A DNA stretch of 64,000 nt, taken from the NCBI RefSeq assembly GCF_039529835.1, contig NZ_CP154262.1:3410001-3474000 (forward strand), in the 5' to 3' direction. Source of the stretch: Arthrobacter sp. TMP15 (GTDB lineage: Bacteria; Actinomycetota; Actinomycetes; Actinomycetales; Micrococcaceae). The notes beneath the pieces were generated by a model. It did no database searches. It saw only the letters and a list, made by a program, of their open reading frames with translations, and had not been told where the DNA came from. The position numbers and the translations under genes are program-made. Below are positions 26,798-35,723 of this stretch, in pieces. Position 1 is the stretch's first letter. Each line of letters opens with the position of its first letter.

Positions 26798-28513
26798 TTG
26801 TCCCACGCACCAACCACCGCACAGCCAGCCTCGGCGCCACCTGAATCCGGCATGTCCCATCGTCAGGTGATGCAGTCACTGACAGGTCTGCTCATGGGAA
26901 TGTTCGTCTCAATCCTTGCTGGAACGGTTGTCTCCACTTCACTTCCCGTCATTCTTTCGGATTTGAACGGCACTCAGACCGCCTACACCTGGGTGGTCAC
27001 GGCCACTTTGCTGGCCACGACAATTTCAACGCCCATCTGGGGCAAGCTTGCCGACCTCTCGAACCGAAAGCTGCTGCTGCAGATCTCCTTACTGGTGTTT
27101 GTCATCTCCTCAGCTATCGCTGGGTTCTCCCAAGACACCACCATGTTGATCACCATGCGCGTTTTTCAGGGGTTGGGCGCTGGCGGGTTGACGGCACTGA
27201 CCCAGATTGTCATGGCAGACATCATTTCTCCGCGTGAGCGCGGCAAGTACATGGGATTGTTTGGCGCCGTGATGGCTTTGGGCACCGTGGGTGGGCCGCT
27301 GATCGGCGGGTTCATCACCGACGCCATCAACTGGCGTTGGAACTTCTTTGTAGCCCTGCCCTTTGCGGCTCTTGCCATCATCTTGATTCAAAAGACTCTC
27401 CACCTCCCTGCTCAGCCCAAACGCAAAGTCTCCATCGACTACGCCGGGATCGCTTTGCTTTCGGCAGGAGTTTCACTGCTGTTGATTTGGGTTTCGCTGG
27501 CCGGAAGCCAGTTTGAATGGGCCAGCATCAACACTTATGTCATGGTTGGTGGCGCAGTCGTATCCCTGATCGCGTTCGTGATTGTGGAATTCAAGGCAGC
27601 TGAGCCGATTATCCCACTGACAATGTTTAAGAACCCCACATTCACGCTGTCAGTGCTTGCTTCCATCTCCGTGGGAGTATCAATGTTTGGCACCTCAGTC
27701 TTCTTGGCCCAATACATGCAGCTGGCTCGCGGCGCCAACGCCACACAGTCCGGACTCATGACCATCCCCATGATGGCCGGACTGTTGATTGTTTCTACCG
27801 TTGCCGGGGCCTTGATTTCCAAGCACGGTAAGTGGAAAGCCATTATGGTGACGGGATCAGTGCTCCAGCTACTTGGTTTGTTCCTACTGGGCACCATTCA
27901 TTACGACACAAATTTTGCACTTGTCTCCCTCTACATGTTCGCGCTCGGAGCGGGCTTGGGCATGGTCATGCAGAACCTGGTGCTGATTGTGCAAAACGCC
28001 GTCACCCCTGCCGAAATCGGCGTGGCGAGCTCGGGGATTGCGTTCTTCCGCTCACTTGGCGGCACCATCGGGGTCTCCGTATTGGGCGCCCTGATGGCCA
28101 CCAAGGTCATGGACTTGATGTCAAGTAAATCAGCCGAACTTCAAACGGCCATCGCCGCCCTGGGGGACAAGGGCAAGGACATCGGTGCGGCTCTGGCCAG
28201 CGGGAACATCCCTGCCGTACATAACCTCCCGGACTCGGTACGCACCATCATCGAATCAAGCTATGGTGATTCTGTGGCCTACATTTTCATGATCGCCGCG
28301 CCGCTGAGCATCCTAACAATCTTGGCCGTCGCGTTCCTTCCCAACCTTGAGCTGAGCGCTCAGACCCGCGACGAACGAGCTAAAAGCGACATAGCCGCAG
28401 AGAATTCAAGCCAAGCACTAGAGGCTGCTGAACAAAATCTTGTTGAGGTTAGCGAAGCGCTCGTTGCGATCACCCCAACTCTTAATAAAGAAGACACAGG
28501 GGTACGAAGCTGA
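26798..28513 (+). CDS. MFS multidrug efflux transporter (DHA2, EmrB/QacA type)
   Basis: This 571-residue protein has about 14 hydrophobic helices. Motifs include TVVSTSLPVILSDLNGTQ in helix 1, WGKLADLSNRKLLL after helix 2, and VFQGLGAGGLTALTQIVMADIISPRERGKYMG with GAVMALGTVGGPLIGGFI (drug:H+ antiporter motifs A to C). The substrate cannot be read from sequence. Start is TTG 26798 with GGAG upstream. The marR-type gene begins 2 nt after its stop, a common repressor-pump pairing. Confidence 0.9.
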   Translation: MSHAPTTAQPASAPPESGMSHRQVMQSLTGLLMGMFVSILAGTVVSTSLPVILSDLNGTQTAYTWVVTATLLATTISTPIWGKLADLSNRKLLLQISLLVFVISSAIAGFSQDTTMLITMRVFQGLGAGGLTALTQIVMADIISPRERGKYMGLFGAVMALGTVGGPLIGGFITDAINWRWNFFVALPFAALAIILIQKTLHLPAQPKRKVSIDYAGIALLSAGVSLLLIWVSLAGSQFEWASINTYVMVGGAVVSLIAFVIVEFKAAEPIIPLTMFKNPTFTLSVLASISVGVSMFGTSVFLAQYMQLARGANATQSGLMTIPMMAGLLIVSTVAGALISKHGKWKAIMVTGSVLQLLGLFLLGTIHYDTNFALVSLYMFALGAGLGMVMQNLVLIVQNAVTPAEIGVASSGIAFFRSLGGTIGVSVLGALMATKVMDLMSSKSAELQTAIAALGDKGKDIGAALASGNIPAVHNLPDSVRTIIESSYGDSVAYIFMIAAPLSILTILAVAFLPNLELSAQTRDERAKSDIAAENSSQALEAAEQNLVEVSEALVAITPTLNKEDTGVRS

Positions 28514-28514
28514 C

Positions 28515-29003
28515 GTGAATCGTGTCAATGAACAGTGTGAGTCGCCACCATCTCTACCCGACTCCGATCAGCATATGATCGATGCCATTGCGGACGTGGA
28601 GAAACAGTTTGGCACCATGGTCATCAGGACCCGAAATGCCATCCGGAAACGTGCAGCAGCCATCCACCCGGAATTACAGCCTACGGGCTTCAAGGTGCTG
28701 ACTATCCTCTCGCAACTGGGGCCTTCCCAGCAGGTGACGCTGGCGGAGGAGATGGGGGTCGATAAGGCCCTCATGAGCCGCACAGTCAAGCATTTGGAAG
28801 TGCTCAAGTTGGTCCACCGCACCGCGGATCCCGATGACGGGCGGGCCATGCTGGTTGCCATGACAGAGGAAACCCACACCCGTTACAGCGCCTCGCTAGC
28901 CAACACCCGGCGCGTGCTCTACGACAGACTCTCGACGTGGGACCCCGTGGAAGTCCGCCGCTTTGCCGACCTGCTTGGCCGTCTCAATGAGAACGCGGAC
29001 TAA
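28515..29003 (+). CDS. MarR-family transcriptional regulator
   Basis: This protein of about 162 residues is a winged helix protein: TGFKVLTILSQLGPSQQVTLAEEMGVDKALMSRTVKHLEVLKLVHRTADPDDGRA splits into the recognition helix (MGVDKALMSRTVKHLE) and the wing (RTADPDDGRAMLVAM). MarR proteins usually repress an adjacent efflux gene until a phenolic or drug ligand binds. The GTG at 28515 lies 2 nt after the pump gene stop; ATG 28575 is an alternative. Likely binds the palindromes at 26727-26770. Confidence 0.88.
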   Translation: MNRVNEQCESPPSLPDSDQHMIDAIADVEKQFGTMVIRTRNAIRKRAAAIHPELQPTGFKVLTILSQLGPSQQVTLAEEMGVDKALMSRTVKHLEVLKLVHRTADPDDGRAMLVAMTEETHTRYSASLANTRRVLYDRLSTWDPVEVRRFADLLGRLNENAD

Positions 29004-29051
29004 CGTTTCCGGTGGCTCGCGCAGGTGCCGCCCTGGCATAGACTGGTGCCC

Positions 29052-30170
29052 ATGTCAGAGCTGGATCGGTCCGCCAAAACCGTCATCTTTCTGAAGCGGC
29101 GTGTCCGTTTGGGCTTGCGCCGAAGCTGGAGCTCCATTCTCCCCGCGCTGTTGATGGCCGTTTGTGCCGTGGGCGCTTACTATTTCTCTGAGCTGGTTTT
29201 GGGGCATCACGGCCCATTGTTTGCGGCAACCAGTGCAATTATCGCTTTGGGGTTCTCCAGAGATCCGCGCCTGCGCCGTGTGCTCGAGGTGGGGTTGGGC
29301 TGCACCATTGGCATTGCTGTGGGAGACCTGCTTCTGCACTTCCTTGGTTCCGGCATCTGGCAGGCGGCACTGGTACTTTTCCTATCCATTCTGCTGGCAC
29401 GGTTCCTTGACAGCGGCGCTATTTTCACCACCCAGTTGGCCTTACAGTCCCTGCTTGTAGTGTTGCTGCCAATTCCTGTGGGCGGCCCTTTCACTCGCAG
29501 CCTGGACGCCGTCGTCGGTGGATGCTTTGCGTTGGCCGCAACATTTCTACTGCCACGGGATCCTCGCCGGCAACCCAAAGACGACCTTAAAGAGGTCCTT
29601 GGCGAGCTCTCCCTTGTCCTGCGTGAATGTGCCTCTGCACTCTCATACAACGACTCAACCACCGCTTGGCACGCCCTTGTCAGAGCCCGCAATCAACAGA
29701 CCCGCATTGACGCCATGCGCCAAGGCCTGCGAGGCTCAGTTGAAATTGCCAGGCTTTCCCCCGTGTACAGGCAACATTTGCAGGAAGTTGAGGGGTTGAC
29801 GAAACTGATGGTGCACGTGGATTACGCCATGCGTTCAAGTCGGGTACTCGCCAGACGGCTTGCAAGCGTGATCAACAATGCAGCACTTTCAGACACCGGC
29901 ACAGTTCATCTTGCCGATGCACTCAGCGATACGGCTGCAGCCGTGGATGAGCTAGGTGCCGCCCTTTCCGACACAACTTCTCACTCCATGCTCAGCCATG
30001 CCCGCCACACCCTGGCAGACATTGCTACCCGACTGCACCCCACAAAATTGGAAATCACCCGAATGGAAGGTGAAGCTGTGGTGCTGTTATTCCGCACGCT
30101 GATGGTTGATCTTCTTGAGACGGCCAAAATGACACCCTCCGAAGCCAGATCCATGCTGCCCAAGCTGTAG
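29052..30170 (+). CDS. FUSC-family (aromatic acid exporter-like) membrane protein
   Basis: This 372-residue protein has an N-terminal bundle of about six helices (SILPALLMAVCAVGAYYFSE; LFAATSAIIALGFSRDPRLRRVLEVGLG; LLVVLLPIPVGGPFTRSLDAVVGGCFALAATFLLP) and then a helical cytoplasmic domain. This is the FUSC/ArAE layout, linked in other bacteria to export of aromatic acids. Substrate unknown. The ATG at 29052 is preferred over a GTG at 29025. It stands 48 nt after the marR-type gene, possibly in the same transcription unit. Confidence 0.82.
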   Translation: MSELDRSAKTVIFLKRRVRLGLRRSWSSILPALLMAVCAVGAYYFSELVLGHHGPLFAATSAIIALGFSRDPRLRRVLEVGLGCTIGIAVGDLLLHFLGSGIWQAALVLFLSILLARFLDSGAIFTTQLALQSLLVVLLPIPVGGPFTRSLDAVVGGCFALAATFLLPRDPRRQPKDDLKEVLGELSLVLRECASALSYNDSTTAWHALVRARNQQTRIDAMRQGLRGSVEIARLSPVYRQHLQEVEGLTKLMVHVDYAMRSSRVLARRLASVINNAALSDTGTVHLADALSDTAAAVDELGAALSDTTSHSMLSHARHTLADIATRLHPTKLEITRMEGEAVVLLFRTLMVDLLETAKMTPSEARSMLPKL

Positions 30171-30174
30171 CCAG

Positions 30175-30253
30175 CCTCACCACCCCACCCTCATCTATCC
30201 CTCTCCCTCACCACCCCACCCTCATCTATCCCTCTCCCTCACCACCCCGCCCT
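30175..30253. repeat. 31-bp C-rich minisatellite (about 2.5 copies)
   Basis: A 31-bp unit containing CACCACCCCACCCTCATC starts at 30175, 30206 and 30237 (last one partial and diverged). It fills the gap between the FUSC gene and radA. Confidence 0.9.
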
Positions 30254-30254
30254 C

Positions 30255-30280
30255 GTGAGATTGGAGATAATGACACCTCC
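30255..30280 (+). repeat. Half-copy of hairpin repeat B, upstream of radA
   Basis: The 26-bp stretch GTGAGATTGGAGATAATG plus ACACCTCC resembles one arm of the long hairpins at 47707-47767 and 49852-49917 (core TTGGAGATGATGACACCCC). The complementary arm is absent here. It lies 60 bp before the radA start. Confidence 0.7.
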
Positions 30281-30340
30281 GCGCGAACGAATCGATCAGC
30301 AACTAATACCGTTGTCAGTACCCGGCGATAGTGTTGAACC

Positions 30341-31750
30341 ATGGCAACAAAGAGTGCAAAGACGAACGCTGGGAAAAACTTCCGCTGTGCCGAATGTGGC
30401 TGGAGCGCTGTCAAATGGGTAGGGCGCTGTGGCGAGTGTCAGGCGTGGGGCACATTGGAGGAAATCGGGACAGTTGTTGTGCGGACAACAGCGGCCACTA
30501 CAGTGGTGCGCCCAGCCCAGCTCATCTCCGAAGTTGATGCCTCTCACGCTGCCCACAATCTCACAGGTGTCCCCGAGCTCGACCGCGTTCTAGGCGGTGG
30601 CATGGTTCCGGGCGCCGTAATCCTGCTGGCAGGGGAACCCGGCGTCGGCAAATCCACCCTGCTACTGGACGTGGCAGCTAAATTTGCCCGCAACGAACAT
30701 GGACGCGAACCAAAAGTAGTGCTTTATTTGACGGGTGAAGAATCCGCCGCGCAGGTGAAGCTGCGTGCAGAACGCATTAGCGCCGTTGCGGACACTCTTT
30801 ATCTCAGTGCTGAAACTGACCTTGGCACGGCTCTTGGCCAGGTCGAGGCGGTGCAACCAGCTCTGTTGATTGTGGACTCTGTGCAGACCTTCAGCAGTGC
30901 AATGGTCGATGGCAGCGCTGGTGGCGTGTCACAGGTCCGTGAGGTGGCAGCCTCGCTTATTGCTGCTGCCAAGCGTCTGAATATGACGACCCTACTGGTT
31001 GGGCATGTCACAAAGGATGGCTCCATTGCCGGGCCACGCCTGCTGGAACACCTGGTGGATGTTGTGTGTCAGTTCGACGGCGAACGTCACTCCCGATTAC
31101 GCCTGTTGCGGGCTGTGAAAAACAGATACGGCCAAACTGACGAGGTCGGCTGTTTTGATCTGACCGATGATGGCATTGAGGGGCTTGCCGATCCCAGCGG
31201 ACTTTTCACCTCCAGAACGTCCCAACCGGTGTCCGGAACCTGCATCACAGTGACAATGGAAGGCCGCCGCCCACTGCTGGCTGAGGTTCAAGCGTTGCTG
31301 ACACCGGCTCTAGGTTCCCAGCCCCGTCGCACGGTTAGCGGTTTAGACTCCACCCGCATTGGCATGCTGCTTGCGGTCCTTCAGCAACGGGCCGGACTAC
31401 GCCTCGATGCTGACGACAGTTATGTGGCAACAGTAGGCGGGGCCCGGTTGAGCGAGCCAGCCATGGATCTGGCCGTGGCACTGTCAATAGTTTCCGCCAA
31501 AACCAACAAACCCGTCCATACCAAGATGGTTGCGTTTGGCGAGGTTGGACTAGCCGGTGAGGTACGCCCGGTACCGGGCATTAACCAACGAATTCACGAG
31601 GCCAGCCGGCTTGGGTACTCCTATGCCCTTGTCCCTCGCAGCCCGGCCGGGCCTGGCATCATCCCCCCTGATTTCACCGTAAAGGAGATTGAACATATCG
31701 CCGAAGCCACTGAACTCATCCTCCATGGCTCACCAGAGCCTCGAATCTAA
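30341..31750 (+). CDS. radA: DNA repair protein RadA (Sms)
   Basis: This 469-residue protein has a C4 zinc finger (Cys16, 19, 30, 33), Walker A GEPGVGKST (98-106), the diagnostic KNRYG motif (near residue 257) and a C-terminal Lon-like domain (KMVAFGEVGLAGEVRPVPGI). RadA is a hexameric helicase that drives branch migration during recombinational repair. It precedes disA on the same strand, as in many Gram-positives; DisA and RadA interact in B. subtilis and mycobacteria. Confidence 0.97.
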   Translation: MATKSAKTNAGKNFRCAECGWSAVKWVGRCGECQAWGTLEEIGTVVVRTTAATTVVRPAQLISEVDASHAAHNLTGVPELDRVLGGGMVPGAVILLAGEPGVGKSTLLLDVAAKFARNEHGREPKVVLYLTGEESAAQVKLRAERISAVADTLYLSAETDLGTALGQVEAVQPALLIVDSVQTFSSAMVDGSAGGVSQVREVAASLIAAAKRLNMTTLLVGHVTKDGSIAGPRLLEHLVDVVCQFDGERHSRLRLLRAVKNRYGQTDEVGCFDLTDDGIEGLADPSGLFTSRTSQPVSGTCITVTMEGRRPLLAEVQALLTPALGSQPRRTVSGLDSTRIGMLLAVLQQRAGLRLDADDSYVATVGGARLSEPAMDLAVALSIVSAKTNKPVHTKMVAFGEVGLAGEVRPVPGINQRIHEASRLGYSYALVPRSPAGPGIIPPDFTVKEIEHIAEATELILHGSPEPRI

Positions 31751-32066
31751 CGCTGCCCATCATCGTGGTGCCCCTTCGGAGCGTCACGGCTTCCTCATCT
31801 TTGGCACGGGGTGCCCAGTTGCGGGGTTTCCAGCTACGGTGTTTCCAGATACGGAACGAGCGGCTACGGGGCGTGGCGACGGGGCGTGGCGAGGAGTTAA
31901 CGGCTCCTGACACCAAGCAGTAATGGCCATGTATCAGCCCAAAAGACACAGATCGGTCACGATGCCCTGTCCATTTGGGCATGCAAGCCCATAAATACGC
32001 GGAATTCCCACTATTATGGGAAGTGATACCTGCGCGGATTCCCGTGCGTGAAAAGAAGGAGCTTCC
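31751..32066. other. Intergenic region radA-disA (316 bp)
   Basis: No gene is supported here. It contains short direct repeats: GTTTCCAG twice near 31825-31850 and ACGGGGCGTGGCGA-like units near 31865-31895. AAGGAG lies just before the disA ATG (32067). No clear terminator or riboswitch is visible, so disA may have its own promoter or read through from radA. Confidence 0.6.
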
Positions 32067-33137
32067 ATGCTTCGCAGTCCCGAAGAGGCCCTCAAGGCCA
32101 CGCTTGCTCGAGTCGCACCGGGGACACCCCTGCGTGACGGGCTGGAACGGATTCTTCGCGGGCGCACTGGGGCACTGATTGTGCTTGGTTCAGATAAAAC
32201 AATTGAGAGCCTGTGCTCCGGTGGCTTTGAAATTGACATAGATTTTGCTCCCACAAGTTTGCGCGAATTAGCGAAAATGGACGGCGCCATTGTCTGCGAT
32301 AAGGACGTAACCAAGATCCTGCGTGCCGCCGTCCAGCTGGTACCAGACCCAAGCATTGAAACTCAGGAATCAGGAACTCGGCACCGTACGGCAGAGCGCG
32401 TCGCCATCCAGACTGGGGTGCCGGTTGTATCCGTGAGCCAGTCCATGCAGATCATTGCCTTGTACGTGGATGGCTTGCGTTACGTTTTGGAAGGCTCGGA
32501 AAAAGTCTTGGCCCGCGCTAACCAGGCTTTGGCCACCTTGGAACGTTACCGAGCCCGCCTGGATCAGGTAACAAACTCCCTCTCTGCCCTAGAGATTGAG
32601 GCGATGGTCACCGTTCGCGACGTGGCCGTCACCTTGCAACGCCATGAAATGGTACGCAGAATTTCGGAAGAAATTGCCCAATACGTCCTTGAACTTGGTG
32701 TTGACGGGCGCTTGCTGTCCCTGCAATTGGAAGAACTCTCAACTGCCCGCGGGTCGGGTGCAGATATGGTCATCCGCGATTACACAGACGGCGGCTCAAC
32801 CGATGTTGACGGTGCCGTTGCCGCCCTGCAGGAGATCGATCAAGCTGACCTGATCGATCTGAGTCTCATTGCGCGAATTGTGGGGCTGACCAGTGGAAAC
32901 GACTCACTCGACGCCATCATTCAACCCCGTGGGTACCGCTTGGTGTCAGGACTGAAGGCGGTTCCGCGCGCAGTTGCGGGACGCCTTGTTGACCACTTTG
33001 GCGGACTACAGAATTTGATGGCAGCAACCATTGATGAGCTCATGCGGGTAGACGGTATTGGCGAACTTCGTGCCCGTAATGTCCGGGAGGGCCTGTCTCG
33101 GATTGCAGAAGCCAGCCTGCTGGACCGTTTCCTTTAA
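32067..33137 (+). CDS. disA: Diadenylate cyclase / DNA integrity scanning protein DisA
   Basis: This 356-residue protein has the DAC domain with active-site DGA (72-74 in MDGAIVCDKD) and RHR (105-107 in GTRHRTAER), a central helical spine, and a C-terminal HhH domain (FGGLQNLMAATIDELMRVDGIGELRARNVREGLSR region). It makes c-di-AMP from two ATP and binds branched DNA. Length and domain order are normal. AAGGAG precedes the ATG. Confidence 0.97.
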   Translation: MLRSPEEALKATLARVAPGTPLRDGLERILRGRTGALIVLGSDKTIESLCSGGFEIDIDFAPTSLRELAKMDGAIVCDKDVTKILRAAVQLVPDPSIETQESGTRHRTAERVAIQTGVPVVSVSQSMQIIALYVDGLRYVLEGSEKVLARANQALATLERYRARLDQVTNSLSALEIEAMVTVRDVAVTLQRHEMVRRISEEIAQYVLELGVDGRLLSLQLEELSTARGSGADMVIRDYTDGGSTDVDGAVAALQEIDQADLIDLSLIARIVGLTSGNDSLDAIIQPRGYRLVSGLKAVPRAVAGRLVDHFGGLQNLMAATIDELMRVDGIGELRARNVREGLSRIAEASLLDRFL

Positions 33138-33185
33138 TCCGTAGGCTTACGCGTTGCCTTGAATGAGAGGTCCGCACTAGTGCTG

Positions 33186-33839
33186 TCACTGCAAGGTGAA
33201 GGTGACCTTCTCACTTGACCACTTACCTAGCGTTGCCACAAACATGTAGGTTGCCCCGCCCCGGCCTGGCTTGCTCTGAACCTCGGCGCATTCAGGTGCG
33301 TTTCTGTTGACTTTCCAGACAAAATTCGCTGACTCTGAGGCCCCCGGTTTGAGGTTTTTCACCAGATCACTCGGATCCAGCTGGCAGTTCCTGGAGTTGA
33401 AGATGATGTCATCTCCGCTGGTGATTTGATACTCCATTTGGCTTGTTCCCACGTTGATATCGCAAGATGTTTTGCCGGAGTTTGTCACCTGCAATGTCAG
33501 AATAGGTGTTTCCTCCGGCCCGTAGGCCGGTTTATCTACAGCGGCCGTTACCTTGATGCCAGCTTCATCGCAAACGGCCGACGGCGGTGTGCCGGGTTTC
33601 GGCGCACTCTTCGGATTCGCTGTGCCTGAATCGAGGCCGGGGGAATCCTGGGTACTGCTGCCTGTTCCAAGCAAGCCCGCGATGAAGAACCCACCAACAA
33701 CAAGTCCAACAATGACGCCCATCAGCAAAATAAGAGCCACCAACCGGCGCCGTCGGTACACTTTGGCCGAAACTCTGGGTTTGGATCGAGGCGCGGAGGA
33801 AGGACCCCTGCCCGCTCCGGACTTCCCTTTTGTTCCCAC
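33186..33839 (-). CDS. Membrane-anchored extracellular protein of unknown function
   Basis: This 217-residue protein has a basic N-terminus (KVYRRRRL), one transmembrane segment (VALILLMGVIVGLVVGGFFI, about residues 34-54), a Ser/Pro-rich linker and an extracellular domain of about 125 residues. That domain looks beta-rich, with ILTLQVTNSGKTSCDINVGT resembling CARDB/DUF4232-like folds. Two or more Cys could form disulfides (CDEAG, SCDINV, NCQLDP, PECAEV). I do not recognise a specific function. It is convergent with disA. Confidence 0.72.
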   Translation of the reverse strand: MGTKGKSGAGRGPSSAPRSKPRVSAKVYRRRRLVALILLMGVIVGLVVGGFFIAGLLGTGSSTQDSPGLDSGTANPKSAPKPGTPPSAVCDEAGIKVTAAVDKPAYGPEETPILTLQVTNSGKTSCDINVGTSQMEYQITSGDDIIFNSRNCQLDPSDLVKNLKPGASESANFVWKVNRNAPECAEVQSKPGRGGATYMFVATLGKWSSEKVTFTLQ

Positions 33840-34043
33840 ATCCTCAGCTTATCTAAATCGTGCTCCACCCATCGCTAACCACGCCGCCAAATGATGTCGT
33901 GGGATGGATCAACGCAGCGCCCAGCCCGCATGATGAGGCGGCCTGGGCGCCACTGAGCCGTGGGTAATCTACAGTGGAACTGCCACTGCGCCATGGTATC
34001 CACCAGCAGCGACATGAGAAACAGCAAGCTACAAGGAGTTTGG

Positions 34044-34952
34044 GTGTACAAAGAAATCCAGGAGTGGTTCAGCCGCGAGGCTAGAGACCTGCCGTGGCGT
34101 GGGGATTGTTCAGCGTGGGGAATCTTTGTCAGTGAAATAATGCTCCAACAGACTCCCGTAGTGAGGGTACGGCCAGTGTGGGAGCAGTGGTTGGAGCGCT
34201 GGCCCACCCCTTCTGATTTCGCCGCCGCACCCGCAGCTGATGTGCTTCGCGCCTGGGGCAAACTAGGTTATCCACGCAGAGCACTGCGATTGCATTCCGC
34301 CGCGCAACAGATTGTTCAACAGCACAATGGTGCCGTGCCAGGTACCTACGCGGAACTGTTAGCCCTTCCAGGCGTGGGCACCTACACGGCCGCCGCAGTT
34401 GCCGCCTTCGCTTTCGGTCAGCGGAGCACAGTTGTTGATACAAATATCCGCCGTGTACACGCCCGGCTCGTTATTGGACAAGCCCTGCCGGCGCCCACTC
34501 TCACAGCTGCCGAGATGGCTTTGGCCACTAAGCTGCTGCCCCAAGACACCCAAGAATCGGTGCTCTGGAATGCGGGTGTGATGGAGTTGGGTGCACTAAT
34601 TTGCACTGCCCGCAATCCAAAGTGCCAGAGTTGCCCGGTGTTAGATAAGTGTGCTTGGATCGCGGCCGGCCAGCCCGAACCCACATACATTCCCAAGGGG
34701 CAGCCTTGGGCAGGCACCGACAGGCAAGTTCGTGGCGCGGTCATGGCCGTGCTGCGCGCCGCAAGCTCCCCGGTGCACGCGGATCTCTTCTGGGACGCGG
34801 CGGCAGCCTTGGTGCATGCTGAGGTCGGTTCCGAGTTAAGCAAGCTACATAGTTTGAACACACACGCCCCCCAGCTGCAACGTGCCCTAACCGGGCTGGT
34901 GGCAGATGGTTTGGCAGAGCTCTCCGACGCCGGCTATCACCTACCGCATTGA
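34044..34952 (+). CDS. mutY: A/G-specific adenine glycosylase
   Basis: This protein of about 302 residues has SEIMLQQTPV with catalytic Glu31, the helix-hairpin-helix LPGVGTYTAAAVAAFAF, catalytic Asp132 in VVDTNIRRVHAR, and a 4Fe-4S cluster loop with Cys spacing 6-2-5 (CTARNPKCQSCPVLDKC). It removes adenine mispaired with 8-oxoguanine. The C-terminal region (DRQVRGAVMAVLRAASSPV) replaces the MutT-like domain, as in other short actinobacterial forms. I chose GTG 34044, which follows AAGGAG by 5 nt; upstream in-frame codons look non-coding. Confidence 0.92.
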   Translation: MYKEIQEWFSREARDLPWRGDCSAWGIFVSEIMLQQTPVVRVRPVWEQWLERWPTPSDFAAAPAADVLRAWGKLGYPRRALRLHSAAQQIVQQHNGAVPGTYAELLALPGVGTYTAAAVAAFAFGQRSTVVDTNIRRVHARLVIGQALPAPTLTAAEMALATKLLPQDTQESVLWNAGVMELGALICTARNPKCQSCPVLDKCAWIAAGQPEPTYIPKGQPWAGTDRQVRGAVMAVLRAASSPVHADLFWDAAAALVHAEVGSELSKLHSLNTHAPQLQRALTGLVADGLAELSDAGYHLPH

Positions 34953-34965
34953 CCTGACTCTCCTT

Positions 34966-35007
34966 TTGCTCCTGATCCCCCCAGTAAAGACGGGGGATCA
35001 GGAGCAA
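34966..35007. terminator. Strong hairpin between mutY and dhaM
   Basis: TTGCTCCTGATCCCCC (34966-34981) pairs perfectly with 34992-35007 around a 10-nt loop. It sits between convergent mutY and dhaM. A-runs lie on the outer side of the right arm and T-runs precede the left arm, so the expected T-run follows neither strand. It may still stop both transcripts. Confidence 0.6.
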
Positions 35008-35036
35008 GAAAAAATTCTCCCCTGGAAAGCGGGCCC

Positions 35037-35723
35037 TCAGAGCTCTCCGAAACCAGCGGCAACTTCGCTGCGCACCAGATCAACCGCACGCTGCGCATCC
35101 GGTCCAGTGGCAGAAACGTTCAGCTCGGTCCCCTGCCCTGCGCCCAGGGTCATCAGCATCATGACCGATTGGCCATCCACATCGTTGATATCGATCTGAA
35201 CATCCATGGCACCCAACTTTCCCGCTAAGACCGCAGCCGGCCGTGCATGCAAGCCCATCGGGTTCAGCAATGTCAGAACGGCACTTACTGCGCCATCACC
35301 ATCTAGATCCGAACCGTTTTCCTCCGCTGGCAGCGTTGCCACCGCGCTTGGTTGCAACGCCGTCTCAGCGGCTTTACATACATCGGCTAGGGAGGCGCCC
35401 GATTCAGCCGCTACGGCGGCTGCAACCGCACCCTCCACTAATGGAGCCTCTGCCAGTTTTAGCTCCTCGGGGTTGCCCATGAACTCAAGAGCCGCTTCGG
35501 CAGTCATAACGGCTGACCCTAGGTCGGTCAGCACCACGGCACCACTGCCGGTATCTGCTCGCGACAGCGCCGTCATGACCTTTTCCAGGGAAGTTCCAAT
35601 GCCGCCGTCGTCCATGCCGCCGGCAGGAACCAGAACAACATTCGGGGCCATCTGGGCGGCCAACTCAACCACCCCGGCAGCTAGCTGGGCGCTGTGCGAG
35701 ATGATCACTAATCCAACGTTCAT
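35037..35723 (-). CDS. dhaM: PTS-dependent dihydroxyacetone kinase phosphoryl donor DhaM (EIIA-HPr fusion)
   Basis: This 228-residue protein has an EIIA-mannose-like domain (VIISHSAQLAAG, active His10; VLTDLGSAVMTAEAAL) and a C-terminal HPr domain with GLHARPAAV (active His159). It lacks the Enzyme I-like third part of E. coli DhaM. It receives phosphate from Enzyme I through its HPr domain and hands it to DhaL-bound ADP. Its start overlaps dhaL by 4 nt. The HPr domain is the only one in this window, so ptsI at 13754 is the likely donor. Confidence 0.93.
   Translation of the reverse strand: MNVGLVIISHSAQLAAGVVELAAQMAPNVVLVPAGGMDDGGIGTSLEKVMTALSRADTGSGAVVLTDLGSAVMTAEAALEFMGNPEELKLAEAPLVEGAVAAAVAAESGASLADVCKAAETALQPSAVATLPAEENGSDLDGDGAVSAVLTLLNPMGLHARPAAVLAGKLGAMDVQIDINDVDGQSVMMLMTLGAGQGTELNVSATGPDAQRAVDLVRSEVAAGFGEL

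Noticed and set aside
31716-31982. An 88-codon minus-strand frame between radA and disA
   Set aside because: It overlaps the radA 3' end and consists of a short repeat translated by chance; no support as a gene.
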